From Xenorhabdus miraniensis (GTDB taxonomy: Bacteria; Pseudomonadota; Gammaproteobacteria; Enterobacterales; Enterobacteriaceae): 64,000 bases of DNA. The position numbers and the translations under genes are program-made. The DNA lies in contig NZ_NITZ01000018.1 of the NCBI RefSeq assembly GCF_002632615.1, positions 62,001-126,000 on the forward strand. Direction: 5' to 3'. The notes under the pieces were generated by a model. The model searched no databases, was not told the origin of the DNA, and saw only the letters and a list, made by a program, of their open reading frames with translations. Positions 18,096 to 27,287 of the stretch are shown here, in pieces; positions within the stretch are counted from its first letter, which is position 1, and each line of letters starts with the position of its first letter.

Positions 18096-19165
18096 GTACA
18101 CTGACAGCGGATGAACTCATTACTAAAATCAAGCAGGGTGATGTCATTGAAAAAGTCAATTTGCAGGGAATCTCATTAACTGGTCAAAACTTATCAGGTG
18201 GCAGATTCAGGTCAGTCGATTTTTCAGAAGCCGATTTTTCCCATTCCATTCTAAAAGAATCCGTCTTTACTGAATGCCAGCTTGAAGAGACTCGCTTTAA
18301 TTCAGTTACATGTGACCAAAGCCTATTTGAACAGTGTGATATGGTGCGTGCTATATTCAACAAGAGCACACTGAACAATTGTTTATTCACTCAGTGTGCT
18401 TTGAAAAAGGCACAGTTTAAAATAACCAAACAAAATAGTAGCCAGTTTTCATCCTGTGATCTGCAATATGCTGATTTTAATGGTAGTAAGCTTGATCGAG
18501 TAACATTTATCGACTCCGCATTGGATTACGCAATGTTACATAATTGTTATCTTTTTATGGTTACTTTTTTTCGTCAAGACTTACGAAAAACAGATTTTTA
18601 TAGTTGTGAATTCATCAAAACCATTTTCTTTGCCTGTGACCAATGTGGTCAAAATTATCAGGGACAACAATTTCAAGGATGCTTGTTTACAGACAATCAA
18701 CTCGAAGCAGTTAATTTCAACCATGCAAAATTGACTCATTGTAATTTCAAAGGGGCCGGATTACAAAACGCTCAATTATCAAATGCCGATGCTACTCAAG
18801 CATTATTCATTGATGCTGATTTGACAAATACATGTTGTTGTAACAGTTTGTTTAATGAAGCTATTTTTATCGGTTCTTGTCTTAAACTCGCTGATTTCCG
18901 ACACAGCCAATTGCAACAGGCTATCATGCGTAAAGTCCATGCAGTGAATACACAGTTTACTGGCTGCAATATGACCTACGCAGATCTTTCCTATGCCAAT
19001 ATCAGCAAAAGTGATTTTCGCGCAGCACGGTTCATGAGAACTCTTTTTCATCGTACTCAACAGGTTGGGACATTGTTTTCTGACCGTCAGGGCATATTGG
19101 AAAATGATCCTGAGCTATTTGCTGCGGAAGAGTGGAGTACGCAACAACGCCAACGTAAGATTTAA
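18092..19165 (+). CDS. Pentapeptide repeat protein of the T6SS tip module
   Basis: This 357-residue protein consists almost wholly of pentapeptide repeats (from about residue 25 to 330). The central Phe/Leu positions are clear: NLSGGRFRSVDFSEADFSHS, ADLSYANISKSDFRAARFMR. It has no signal peptide, membrane segment or catalytic motif. The start codon overlaps the stop of the DUF2169 gene (ATGA). Such paired DUF2169/pentapeptide genes occur beside vgrG in T6SS loci; whether this protein is cargo, scaffold or chaperone is not settled. The short non-repeat C terminus (EWSTQQRQRKI) is basic. Unusually Cys- and Gln-rich repeats are seen. Confidence 0.8.
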   Translation: MSTLTADELITKIKQGDVIEKVNLQGISLTGQNLSGGRFRSVDFSEADFSHSILKESVFTECQLEETRFNSVTCDQSLFEQCDMVRAIFNKSTLNNCLFTQCALKKAQFKITKQNSSQFSSCDLQYADFNGSKLDRVTFIDSALDYAMLHNCYLFMVTFFRQDLRKTDFYSCEFIKTIFFACDQCGQNYQGQQFQGCLFTDNQLEAVNFNHAKLTHCNFKGAGLQNAQLSNADATQALFIDADLTNTCCCNSLFNEAIFIGSCLKLADFRHSQLQQAIMRKVHAVNTQFTGCNMTYADLSYANISKSDFRAARFMRTLFHRTQQVGTLFSDRQGILENDPELFAAEEWSTQQRQRKI

Positions 19166-19179
19166 TTTGGAGAATCGAA

Positions 19180-19800
19180 ATGACGGAATCCTCTTATGCC
19201 CTCTCTTCATATTCTTCTCTTGCTACGGAATCACTACAACAGATTGCGGGTCAAGTTGTGAATATTCTTCAGGACGGCAGTTTGATGGTCGAAAGCAAAA
19301 ATCGGGGTTGGCATTGCCGACGGGCTGCCAGTTGTCTTTTAACCCCGGGAATGGGCGACACCGTATTGGTCACAAAGGTCCATGAACAGTTATGGATACT
19401 GGCTATATTAGAACGGGCTGAACAACAGAACCCGGCTGAAATAAACATCCCGGGTGATTTATCCATAACTTCTCAGGGGAATCTAAGCTTATACAGCAAT
19501 GGACTGAATATTACAGCAGATAACGGGAACTGCCATATCAATGAAATGCAATACAGTGGCGAGTCTCTGTCCGCCTGGGTTTCTGTCACCAGAATCATAG
19601 GCAATCAACTTGAATCCGTTTGGCAGGTCGTCACACAGTTGAGCCACCGGCTATTCCGCCATACAACACAAACAGAGCAAGTGCACGCAGGGCAATTGGA
19701 TATGCAGGCTGAAAACTATATGCGATTACATGCCCAAAATACGGTCATTTCCGCCAAAGCAATTACCAAAATAGATGCTGAACAGATCCACATTGGCTGA
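19180..19800 (+). CDS. DUF3540 T6SS-associated protein
   Basis: This 206-residue protein fits the DUF3540 family, found between pentapeptide/DUF2169 genes and PAAR-like genes in T6SS clusters. The N-terminal half is an OB-like domain (GQVVNILQDGSLMVES, AASCLLTPGMGDTVLV, LWILAILERAEQ). The C-terminal half is a VgrG-like needle stretch (GDLSITSQGNLSLYSNGLNI, AENYMRLHAQNTVI). This suggests that it builds on or caps the spike; that is an inference from the similarity to the gp5 segment. It is 14 nt after the pentapeptide gene with a TTTGGAGA ribosome site. Confidence 0.8.
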   Translation: MTESSYALSSYSSLATESLQQIAGQVVNILQDGSLMVESKNRGWHCRRAASCLLTPGMGDTVLVTKVHEQLWILAILERAEQQNPAEINIPGDLSITSQGNLSLYSNGLNITADNGNCHINEMQYSGESLSAWVSVTRIIGNQLESVWQVVTQLSHRLFRHTTQTEQVHAGQLDMQAENYMRLHAQNTVISAKAITKIDAEQIHIG

Positions 19801-19827
19801 TCCACATTAACTTAAGGAGGAAAAGCG

Positions 19828-20232
19828 ATGTACGCTAATACCCAAGCAGGTGGCACAGATACAGCAACAATTCCAGATGTCTGCCTGACACCAATGCCAC
19901 CATGGCCATCGTTACCAATACCTTATCCCAATATTGCGCAAGGTATGAGTGGTATCAGTCCCAGTACCACCAATATTCTTTTTGTAGGTAGTCCTGCCCA
20001 TAACATTTCAACAACCATTGCTATGACGAATGGAGATAATGCCGGTGTTAATCTTGGGGTTGCTTCAGGTACGGTAATGGGATCATCCCGTCATACGCTG
20101 GGCGCTAATAGTGTGCTGATTAAAGGTTCACCAGCAACCCGTTTATCAAGCCTGACCATGCAGAACTCAACCAATACCATGGGAGCACGTTCCACCCCCA
20201 GCCAGCTAAAAGTCGATATTTCAGGTATCTGA
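19828..20232 (+). CDS. PAAR-like DUF4150 tip protein
   Basis: This 134-residue protein matches the PAAR-like DUF4150 family. PDVCLTPMPPWPSLPIPYPN is the signature opening. A Gly/Ser/Thr-rich beta region follows (GSPAHNISTTIAMTNGD, GVASGTVMGSSRHT, SVLIKGSPATRL). PAAR proteins sharpen the VgrG spike and often carry toxins as C-terminal fusions. Here the protein stops right after the PAAR-like domain, so the toxin, if any, must be a separate cargo. The ribosome site AAGGAGG is ideal. It closes the adaptor/tip module just before tssJ. Confidence 0.85.
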   Translation: MYANTQAGGTDTATIPDVCLTPMPPWPSLPIPYPNIAQGMSGISPSTTNILFVGSPAHNISTTIAMTNGDNAGVNLGVASGTVMGSSRHTLGANSVLIKGSPATRLSSLTMQNSTNTMGARSTPSQLKVDISGI

Positions 20233-20307
20233 CTCACCTTGTTTTTTTATTCCTCAATGAGGATAAATCAATCGCTGATTACAATAAAATGGAAAATGGG
20301 GGAAGTC

Positions 20308-20892
20308 ATGGACAATGCAGGGAATATTCCCCATGAAAAACAACCTTTTTCTGATAAAACAAAGAGCGTTTTGATAAACAAATTAAATTTAAATATCAGA
20401 TGGATAAGGATGATATTATTCTCTTTTGTTTTGATGGCATTCACAGGATGTTCTTCATCACCAGAACAGAAAAAATTGCCGCCCTATAAATTGATTTTTG
20501 ATATCCCAATTAATGCGAATAACTCAGCCCCACTGAAAATACACGTTATCTTGTTGAAATCAAACGTAGAGTTTATGTCGGCTGATTTCTTTTCACTACA
20601 AGAAAAAGCAGAAGCTGTATTAGGTAATAAACTGGTGAATGCCGATCAGTTTTTTTTACTGCCTGACCAAAACAAACGATTTTGGTTTGAAAAAAACACG
20701 CCAGAAGCCAGCTACATCGGAATTTTCGCTGAATATAAGCAATTGAATGGGAAAAGATGGCGCATCTCATTCCCCATCCCCGAACCAGAAGAACCTGCTT
20801 TTTACCAATTTTGGGCCTCATCGCCAGACGAATTAGACATATACATTCAAGTCACAGACAACGGCTTGAATCTTATCAATAAAGACCATTAA
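20308..20892 (+). CDS. tssJ: T6SS outer-membrane lipoprotein TssJ
   Basis: The chosen start is ATG 20308, preceded by GGGGGAAG; an upstream in-frame start at 20239 has no comparable site. The product is 194 residues. A basic stretch (NKLNLNIRWIRM) is followed by a hydrophobic segment and the lipobox FTGC, giving an acylated Cys near residue 48, an unusually long leader for a lipoprotein. The mature part is a transthyretin-like beta sandwich (YKLIFDIPINANNSAPLKIHVILLK, typical TssJ). TssJ anchors the TssM-TssL membrane complex to the outer membrane by binding the periplasmic domain of TssM. It is first of the structural run tssJKLM, with 25 nt to tssK. Confidence 0.85.
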   Translation: MDNAGNIPHEKQPFSDKTKSVLINKLNLNIRWIRMILFSFVLMAFTGCSSSPEQKKLPPYKLIFDIPINANNSAPLKIHVILLKSNVEFMSADFFSLQEKAEAVLGNKLVNADQFFLLPDQNKRFWFEKNTPEASYIGIFAEYKQLNGKRWRISFPIPEPEEPAFYQFWASSPDELDIYIQVTDNGLNLINKDH

Positions 20893-20917
20893 TGTATGCC
20901 GCAAGGGAAGGAACTGG

Positions 20918-22258
20918 ATGAATAGATCAGAAAAAGTTATCTGGACAGAAGGCATGTTTTTACGTCCCCATCACTTTCAACAATCTGAAAATTATCTGGA
21001 AGCTTATGTTCGGGATTGGGGAATAGCGCAAACGTCATATTATTGGGGCTTTTTGACTCTGGAATTGGATCAGTCATTTCTTGAGCAAGGCAAGGTGATG
21101 GTTTCATCAGCCAGCGGCATTTTTCCTGATGGAACGCCATTTCGTTTTACTGAAGCCCAGGCACCGACGCCCTTGCAAATTGCAGAAAATCAAACAGGAG
21201 AAAATGTCGTCTTGGCATTGCCAATTTTCCGGGGAGGAAAAGAAGAGATCATTTTCAGTGAGAGAAACGACTCCATGGCACGTTTTGTCAGCGTTGAGTC
21301 TGAAGTCAATGATTTTAATGCGATGTCAGTCGGAAGTGCCACAGTGCAGTTTGGGAGAATGCGTCTGCGGTTAATGCTGAAATCAGATCTAACACCAGAA
21401 TGGACTTCATTGAGTATTGTGCATGTCATGAACAGAAGCCGCGATAATAAGCTGCATATCAATCCACAATTTATCCCTCCCCTGCTCAATTGTCATGCAC
21501 ATCCGCAAGTGGTCAGTTTCATTGCAGATTTGCAGGGTTTGCTGGAACAGCGTCGCCAGCAAATAAGCCAGCGTTTGTTACAATTGGGGCGACGCAACGA
21601 TTCAGAAGTCATGGACTTTCTTCTGCTGTCATTGATAAACCGTTATAGCGGTCAAGTGAGCCACATACGAAATTTGCCATTACTGCATCCAGAACGCCTG
21701 TTCAGTGAATGGCTACAATTTGCTACTGAATTAGCCAGTTTTTCTCAAACACGAATGCCGGAAGAAAAACTCCCAATTTATGATCATGACAATTTGGCAA
21801 TGTGTTTCGATCATCTGATGTTCGAATTGCGTCAAGGGTTATCAATCATTTTAGAAGAACATGCGATCCTGTTACCTCTGACCGAATATTCTCATGGGTT
21901 GAATGTGGCCACTTTACCAGACGTCAATATGCTGAACACATTCAGTTTTGTGTTGGCCGTTTATGCTGATGTTCCCAAAGAAACATTGATGAACCGTTTT
22001 CCCACCCAGATGAAAATTGCCCCTGTTGGTCGTATACGTGAATTAGTTCAGTTGCAATTACCCGGTATTTCAGTATGTGCAATGCCATCAGTCCCCAGAC
22101 AGATCCCCTGGCATTCAGGCTACTTATATTTCGAATTAGAAAAAGAGGGTGAATTATGGAACCAAATGGAAAAATCCGGTGGTTTTGCGTTACATCTGTC
22201 TGGTGAATTTCCTGGCCTGAACATGGAATTCTGGGCTATTCGTAATCAGTCCAAATAA
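20918..22258 (+). CDS. tssK: T6SS baseplate protein TssK
   Basis: This 446-residue cytoplasmic protein has the unmistakable TssK opening VIWTEGMFLRPHHFQQSENYLE. Further family features are FPDGTPFRFTEA, the long helical middle (LEQRRQQISQRLLQLGR) and the C-terminal head (ISVCAMPSVPRQIPWHSGYLYFELEKEG). TssK forms trimers that link the baseplate (TssF, TssG, TssE) to the membrane complex and resemble phage receptor-binding proteins. The ribosome site is AAGGAA. Full length for the family. Confidence 0.95.
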   Translation: MNRSEKVIWTEGMFLRPHHFQQSENYLEAYVRDWGIAQTSYYWGFLTLELDQSFLEQGKVMVSSASGIFPDGTPFRFTEAQAPTPLQIAENQTGENVVLALPIFRGGKEEIIFSERNDSMARFVSVESEVNDFNAMSVGSATVQFGRMRLRLMLKSDLTPEWTSLSIVHVMNRSRDNKLHINPQFIPPLLNCHAHPQVVSFIADLQGLLEQRRQQISQRLLQLGRRNDSEVMDFLLLSLINRYSGQVSHIRNLPLLHPERLFSEWLQFATELASFSQTRMPEEKLPIYDHDNLAMCFDHLMFELRQGLSIILEEHAILLPLTEYSHGLNVATLPDVNMLNTFSFVLAVYADVPKETLMNRFPTQMKIAPVGRIRELVQLQLPGISVCAMPSVPRQIPWHSGYLYFELEKEGELWNQMEKSGGFALHLSGEFPGLNMEFWAIRNQSK

Positions 22259-22309
22259 CGTAATCAGGCTGGATAAAAATAAGAATAATAAATAGAGGGA
22301 ACGTTTCAT

Positions 22310-23539
22310 ATGATGCAAAGCAAAAATGCACATGATTATACTGTGTTTTCTGGTGACTCTCGTGATAACCCCTTGGTTCATGCCGCAAACCCTCTGTTGA
22401 ATAGTATCCCGCAGATCCGCCACTCCACAGAGCATCCAGACCCAATAGGTTTACGACAAAAACTGATCGATGAAATCCGGGGCTTTGAAGTGAAATGCCA
22501 GCAAGCCAAACTTCCTTACGAAGTGATCATTGGAGCACGTTATTGCCTGTGTACTGCGCTGGATGAAGCTGCGGCATTAACACCCTGGGGAGTTCGTAGT
22601 GTCTGGTCCGGCAGCGGGTTACTGGTTACCTTTCACAATGAAACGTGGGGAGGTGAAAAGTTTTTCCAGCTATTAGCGACATTATCACAGAAACCAAAAG
22701 AAAATTTGTTTCTGCTAGAACTCATTAATTTTTGCCTACAACTTGGATTTGAAGGGCGTTACCGCATTATGGATAATGGACGCTCCCAATTGGAAACTGT
22801 GAAACAACGCTTATTCCAGTTAATTTATTCAGTCCGTGGAAACCATCCCCCAGAATTATCACCGGCGCTCAAAAACACCACCACCACTGCACCGAACAAA
22901 CTCTGGCAATCTCCTTTCCCGATATGGGCCGGTGTCGCGGTAATCAGTTTTTTCGTTTGTATTTTGTATATTGGGTTGAACTGGCAATTAGGGGATCTCG
23001 TCAGCCCTGTATTAGCCACAATCTATCAAACCAATTTGCCTAATGTGTCAGTTAATGATCGGATATCATCTGCCGTACCTGCTGTACCTGCCGTACCACC
23101 GACGTTGAATCTGCAAAAGACGCTAAGGAATGAAAATGCCACAAGATTACTGAATGTGGCCGATTCGTTTGACAGAAGTATCATCACTTTGCAAGGCGAT
23201 GGATTGTTCAAAACAGGTTCCACACACATTAACAGCCATTACTTGAATATTATCAAGAACATTGCTGAGACAATAAACCGTTTCAAAGGTGAAATTCTGG
23301 TGATTGGTTATACCGATGACGTTCCCATGTACAGCGCGAGTTTTTCATCCAACTATGCACTATCACTCGCCAGAGCCAAGGCAGTAAAAAGAGAACTTCA
23401 GAAATATCTGGATCAACCCACGCGCGTTAAAACGGAAGGAAGAGGAGCCAGTAACCCTTTAGTGCCAAATGATACGCCAAGTCATCGAGCTAAAAACAGA
23501 CGAGTAGAAATCATACTATTAGTTTCTCCTGTAAATTAG
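22310..23539 (+). CDS. tssL: T6SS inner-membrane protein TssL with OmpA-like domain
   Basis: This protein has 409 residues. The cytoplasmic DotU domain (about 30-185; ARYCLCTALDEAAALTPWG, ETWGGEKFFQLL) precedes one transmembrane helix (about 203-225). A short Pro/Val linker (VPAVPAVPP) leads to a periplasmic OmpA-like peptidoglycan-binding domain (about 285-408; NYALSLARAKAV, then HRAKNRRVEIIL). TssL forms the membrane complex with TssM and TssJ. This is the long, peptidoglycan-binding TssL version. The 3' end is followed by an imperfect duplication: TTTCTCCTGTAAAT occurs at the stop codon and again just after it. Confidence 0.92.
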   Translation: MMQSKNAHDYTVFSGDSRDNPLVHAANPLLNSIPQIRHSTEHPDPIGLRQKLIDEIRGFEVKCQQAKLPYEVIIGARYCLCTALDEAAALTPWGVRSVWSGSGLLVTFHNETWGGEKFFQLLATLSQKPKENLFLLELINFCLQLGFEGRYRIMDNGRSQLETVKQRLFQLIYSVRGNHPPELSPALKNTTTTAPNKLWQSPFPIWAGVAVISFFVCILYIGLNWQLGDLVSPVLATIYQTNLPNVSVNDRISSAVPAVPAVPPTLNLQKTLRNENATRLLNVADSFDRSIITLQGDGLFKTGSTHINSHYLNIIKNIAETINRFKGEILVIGYTDDVPMYSASFSSNYALSLARAKAVKRELQKYLDQPTRVKTEGRGASNPLVPNDTPSHRAKNRRVEIILLVSPVN

Positions 23540-23577
23540 TTTCTCCTGTAAATCAGACGGAGTGAGAAAACTGAAAC

Positions 23578-26500
23578 ATGTTGAACGCCATTCTTTCCAT
23601 CATTACCAGCCGGTTAATGTGGAGTTTACTTGGACTAACCGCCATTTCTTCCATTATCTGGTTTATTGGACCCATTATTTCAATTGGCAGCATGATACCT
23701 TTTGAATCAAATTGGGTACGCATAATTACCATCGCCTCATTATTTCTTATTTGGGTTTTAATTCAGTTAGTGCCTCGCCTTTATCGGGCATGGCTGGATA
23801 AAAAAAAGTTATCCCATCAATTGAACAAGGACAATCAGGAAAACAAGGAGAATGACGAAAGTGAACAGGTTCAATATACAACAACACTGTCAGAACGCTT
23901 TTCTCATGCTTCACGGCTCCTGAAAAATGCCTATTTTTATGGACTGAATACCAAATACAAACCGAATTGGAGGCATTTTTTCAATCGACAATACTTATAC
24001 CAATTACCATGGTATGTCGTTATCGGAGCACCTCATTCAGGGAAATCTACCGCACTGGCAAATTCCGGCCTGCATTTCCCATTATCAGACCATTTCGAAA
24101 AATCGGCACTGTACAGCATGAAAGGAATTAATGACTGTAACTGGTGGTTCACTCATGACGCAATCCTGCTGGATACGGCGGGACGATATACCACACAAGA
24201 TACGCAGCCAATAGAAGACGCCAATGAGTGGAAATATTTCATTAAGCTGTTGAAACAATATCGTACACGCCAGCCTCTCAATGGCGTCATTATTACTGTC
24301 AGTGTGGAAGATTTGCTGAATTTACCCAAGGAAGCCCGTGAACAGCAAGCTTATCTGTTACACAGGCGCTTAGCAGAATTACATGAACAACTTAAAATCC
24401 GGTTTCCGATTTATGTCATCGTCACGAAAACAGATTTATTGAAAGGATTTAATGCTTACTTTGCTCATTTTGACAAGACGCAACACAATCAAATCTGGGG
24501 GTTTACTTTCCCGTGGAATAAAACTGACTGGAATATCAGCGATTTTTTTGAACAGCAATATGATCTGTTACAAAAAAGATTAGATGCAGAATTACCCAAT
24601 ATTTTACTGCAACAGAATATGCCTCGACACTGTGCCGAAAGTTATTTATTTCCACAAGAATTCGCCGCATTACGTCCATTAATTGGGCAATACCTTGAAC
24701 TTGTATTCGCTAAATCTGGATTTGAAATTCCTTATTCCCCACGAGGGCTTTATTTCACCAGTGGAATGCAAAAAGACGCGCCATTTGATAAGGTCATGGA
24801 AAGGCTTAACCATCATCTCCAATTACCAACAGATAATAATAGTCGTTCACTATCATGGAACAATCATCAGGCATGGCAGAATAATGAGGATTTTCCGCAT
24901 CAGCCTCAAATTCATCAGGCTTATTTTCTGAAAAACTTATTGGGAAGTATTTTTCAGGAAGCGGGATTAGCCAGTTACAACCGCTGGTGGGTATACCGCA
25001 GTTATCTGCTGAATGGACTGGGTTATACGATTCTGGTTACAACTTTGGTATTCATTATCACCTTATTTTTTACCAGCTATAGCAACAACAAAAATTACCT
25101 CATGGAAGTACAGGCTAAGATCCCCCCTATTCTTCGCCAAGGTGCTGAATTAAAAAATGCGGAGTTAAAAAAAGAAACCAATCATATCGATATTTATTCC
25201 CTGCTACCTGTTTTAAACAATCTGGCTAATTTGGCGAAGAGTGAGAGATTTTCACTTGATGATCCCCCTCTATCCTACCGGATGGGATTATATTGTGGAG
25301 AACAGATTAGTGATGCAGGCAGGACTCTGTACACAAAAACATTAAATTCATTATTGTTGCCACAAATCGCACAATTAATAACCTCTGAGTTGCGCCAAGA
25401 CAAAGGTGCTAATGTGGATAGCGCATACAATACGCTGAAAGCGTATCAAATGTTATATCAGCCCAAGCATTATGACAGTAAGTTTTTACGTAATTGGGTA
25501 ATGCAATATTTGCAAACCCATTTGCAACCCAGTATTCCCCAAGACCAAGAACAGTTGTCTCAAATTGACGAACATCTTAAACAACTGCTGGACAATCAAA
25601 TTGTCACATCACCCTATATCCGTGATAACCAACTGGTGGAACAAAAACAGGCTCAGCTCAGCAGCATTCCACCAGCACAACGCATCTATACTCATTTGAA
25701 GTATAACTTGTTGAATAACGCTAACTTACCTCCGGTAAGCCTGATAACTCTTGCAGGCCCTCAAACTGAACTTGTTTTTTCGCGTATCAGTGGTACACCG
25801 ATAACTCAGGGTATACCCGGAATGTTTACTCCAGCAGGTTATAAAACAGGTTTTGGCAAGGATCTCAACACGCTTATCGATACGCTGTACAGCCAGGATA
25901 GCTGGATACTGGGAAAGTATGAAAGAAAACAACCGCCTAAAGAGATCGCATTTTTTGTACGCCAGTTTTATATCAATGATTATATTTATCAATGGGATCA
26001 ATTTCTGTCTGATATTCGCCTGAACAATATCACCAATATGGAACAACGTGCCAACATGGCCCGCTTATTAGCTTCAAATCTTTCTCCCATGCGCCATCTG
26101 CTGATTAATATCAGTAAAAATGTCACCTTGGATGAGGGGCTGAGCAATGGCAAGGCAGATAAAATAGGCAATATCGTCAATAATAACGCTAAATCATTAA
26201 CAAAACTCGTCCCCAATCAACTACGACCAGAAGACGAACAACCTACACCAGAACAAACATTAAAAGAGCATTTTGCACAAATCACTGCATTGGCAAAAAT
26301 CTCTGATGGCAAAACCAAAAAAATTCCTTTTGATAATATATTGAAAAAAATCAACGAATTATATGAATACCTGAATTCGGTACAAGATGCAGCGAATATA
26401 GGTATGCCTGCACCATCAAATAAAATCATTATGCAGCTACAGGCAACGGCTGAACTTCTGCCCATTCCGTTCAGAAATATGATTTCTTCATTGGCGATGG

Positions 26501-27249
26501 GTGCCAACAGTGATACGCAGCTCAGTGATATAAAGAATATCGGTAAGCATCTTAATGCAGAAGTCAGCAGTTTCTGCAATCAGGCGATTGCCAATCGCTA
26601 CCCGCTGTCACATAGCGCCCGTAATGATATAAAACCCGATGATATGGCACGAATGTTTGCGCCCGGCTCAGGCATAATGGACAGCTTTTTCCAGAAGAAT
26701 CTTGTGGGAAAAGTGGATACCAGCCAACCAGACTGGCGTTTTATCTCAGTAGTGGATGGTAAAGTATCGCCAGAAAATAAAGAATTACTCAAGCCATTTA
26801 AAGAAGCTGAGATTATCCGCAATACCTTTTTTACTGGTGAAGCCACCGCGCCTTCATTCCAAATCATCGTGCGCACGGTTGACATGGATTACAACATATT
26901 GAGCATGATACTGGATGTAGACGGTCAGCAATTACAATATAGTCACGGCCCTCCCGTTTCACAGCGGTTCAATTGGCCCGGTCCCGGTAAAACAAATCAG
27001 GTTCGCATCCAATTGAATTTAGCAGATGGAACAACAGCCAGTTTAATGACTTCTGGCCCGTGGGCTTTAAACCGCCTGCTAGATTATGCGAAACCTTTTC
27101 CACAACAACAAAGCGCCAGTAGTGATATGAGCCTGTCAGCAACATTCAACATCAATGGTCATCATATTTCATTGAAATTTATCCCAAACAGTATTTTTAG
27201 CCCATTTCAGCTACCCAATTTCACCTGCCCCAACTTAATAAATTCATAA
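23578..27249 (+). CDS. tssM: T6SS membrane ATPase-like protein TssM (IcmF)
   Basis: This 1223-residue protein has two N-terminal transmembrane helices (about 10-70) and a third near 475-505. Between them is a cytoplasmic P-loop NTPase domain with Walker A GAPHSGKSTAL (about 150) and Walker B AILLDTAGRY. The large periplasmic C-terminal half contains the IcmF-related and DUF1215-type regions and ends in the beta domain that contacts TssJ (SATFNINGHHISLKF). TssM spans the envelope, opening the channel for the tail tube. The intact Walker A suggests nucleotide binding. It is 39 nt after tssL, with a tssA start 38 nt later. Confidence 0.95.
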   Translation: MLNAILSIITSRLMWSLLGLTAISSIIWFIGPIISIGSMIPFESNWVRIITIASLFLIWVLIQLVPRLYRAWLDKKKLSHQLNKDNQENKENDESEQVQYTTTLSERFSHASRLLKNAYFYGLNTKYKPNWRHFFNRQYLYQLPWYVVIGAPHSGKSTALANSGLHFPLSDHFEKSALYSMKGINDCNWWFTHDAILLDTAGRYTTQDTQPIEDANEWKYFIKLLKQYRTRQPLNGVIITVSVEDLLNLPKEAREQQAYLLHRRLAELHEQLKIRFPIYVIVTKTDLLKGFNAYFAHFDKTQHNQIWGFTFPWNKTDWNISDFFEQQYDLLQKRLDAELPNILLQQNMPRHCAESYLFPQEFAALRPLIGQYLELVFAKSGFEIPYSPRGLYFTSGMQKDAPFDKVMERLNHHLQLPTDNNSRSLSWNNHQAWQNNEDFPHQPQIHQAYFLKNLLGSIFQEAGLASYNRWWVYRSYLLNGLGYTILVTTLVFIITLFFTSYSNNKNYLMEVQAKIPPILRQGAELKNAELKKETNHIDIYSLLPVLNNLANLAKSERFSLDDPPLSYRMGLYCGEQISDAGRTLYTKTLNSLLLPQIAQLITSELRQDKGANVDSAYNTLKAYQMLYQPKHYDSKFLRNWVMQYLQTHLQPSIPQDQEQLSQIDEHLKQLLDNQIVTSPYIRDNQLVEQKQAQLSSIPPAQRIYTHLKYNLLNNANLPPVSLITLAGPQTELVFSRISGTPITQGIPGMFTPAGYKTGFGKDLNTLIDTLYSQDSWILGKYERKQPPKEIAFFVRQFYINDYIYQWDQFLSDIRLNNITNMEQRANMARLLASNLSPMRHLLINISKNVTLDEGLSNGKADKIGNIVNNNAKSLTKLVPNQLRPEDEQPTPEQTLKEHFAQITALAKISDGKTKKIPFDNILKKINELYEYLNSVQDAANIGMPAPSNKIIMQLQATAELLPIPFRNMISSLAMGANSDTQLSDIKNIGKHLNAEVSSFCNQAIANRYPLSHSARNDIKPDDMARMFAPGSGIMDSFFQKNLVGKVDTSQPDWRFISVVDGKVSPENKELLKPFKEAEIIRNTFFTGEATAPSFQIIVRTVDMDYNILSMILDVDGQQLQYSHGPPVSQRFNWPGPGKTNQVRIQLNLADGTTASLMTSGPWALNRLLDYAKPFPQQQSASSDMSLSATFNINGHHISLKFIPNSIFSPFQLPNFTCPNLINS

Positions 27250-27287
27250 AAATCGATAGCGTATTTAATCATCAACATGAGCAGAAA

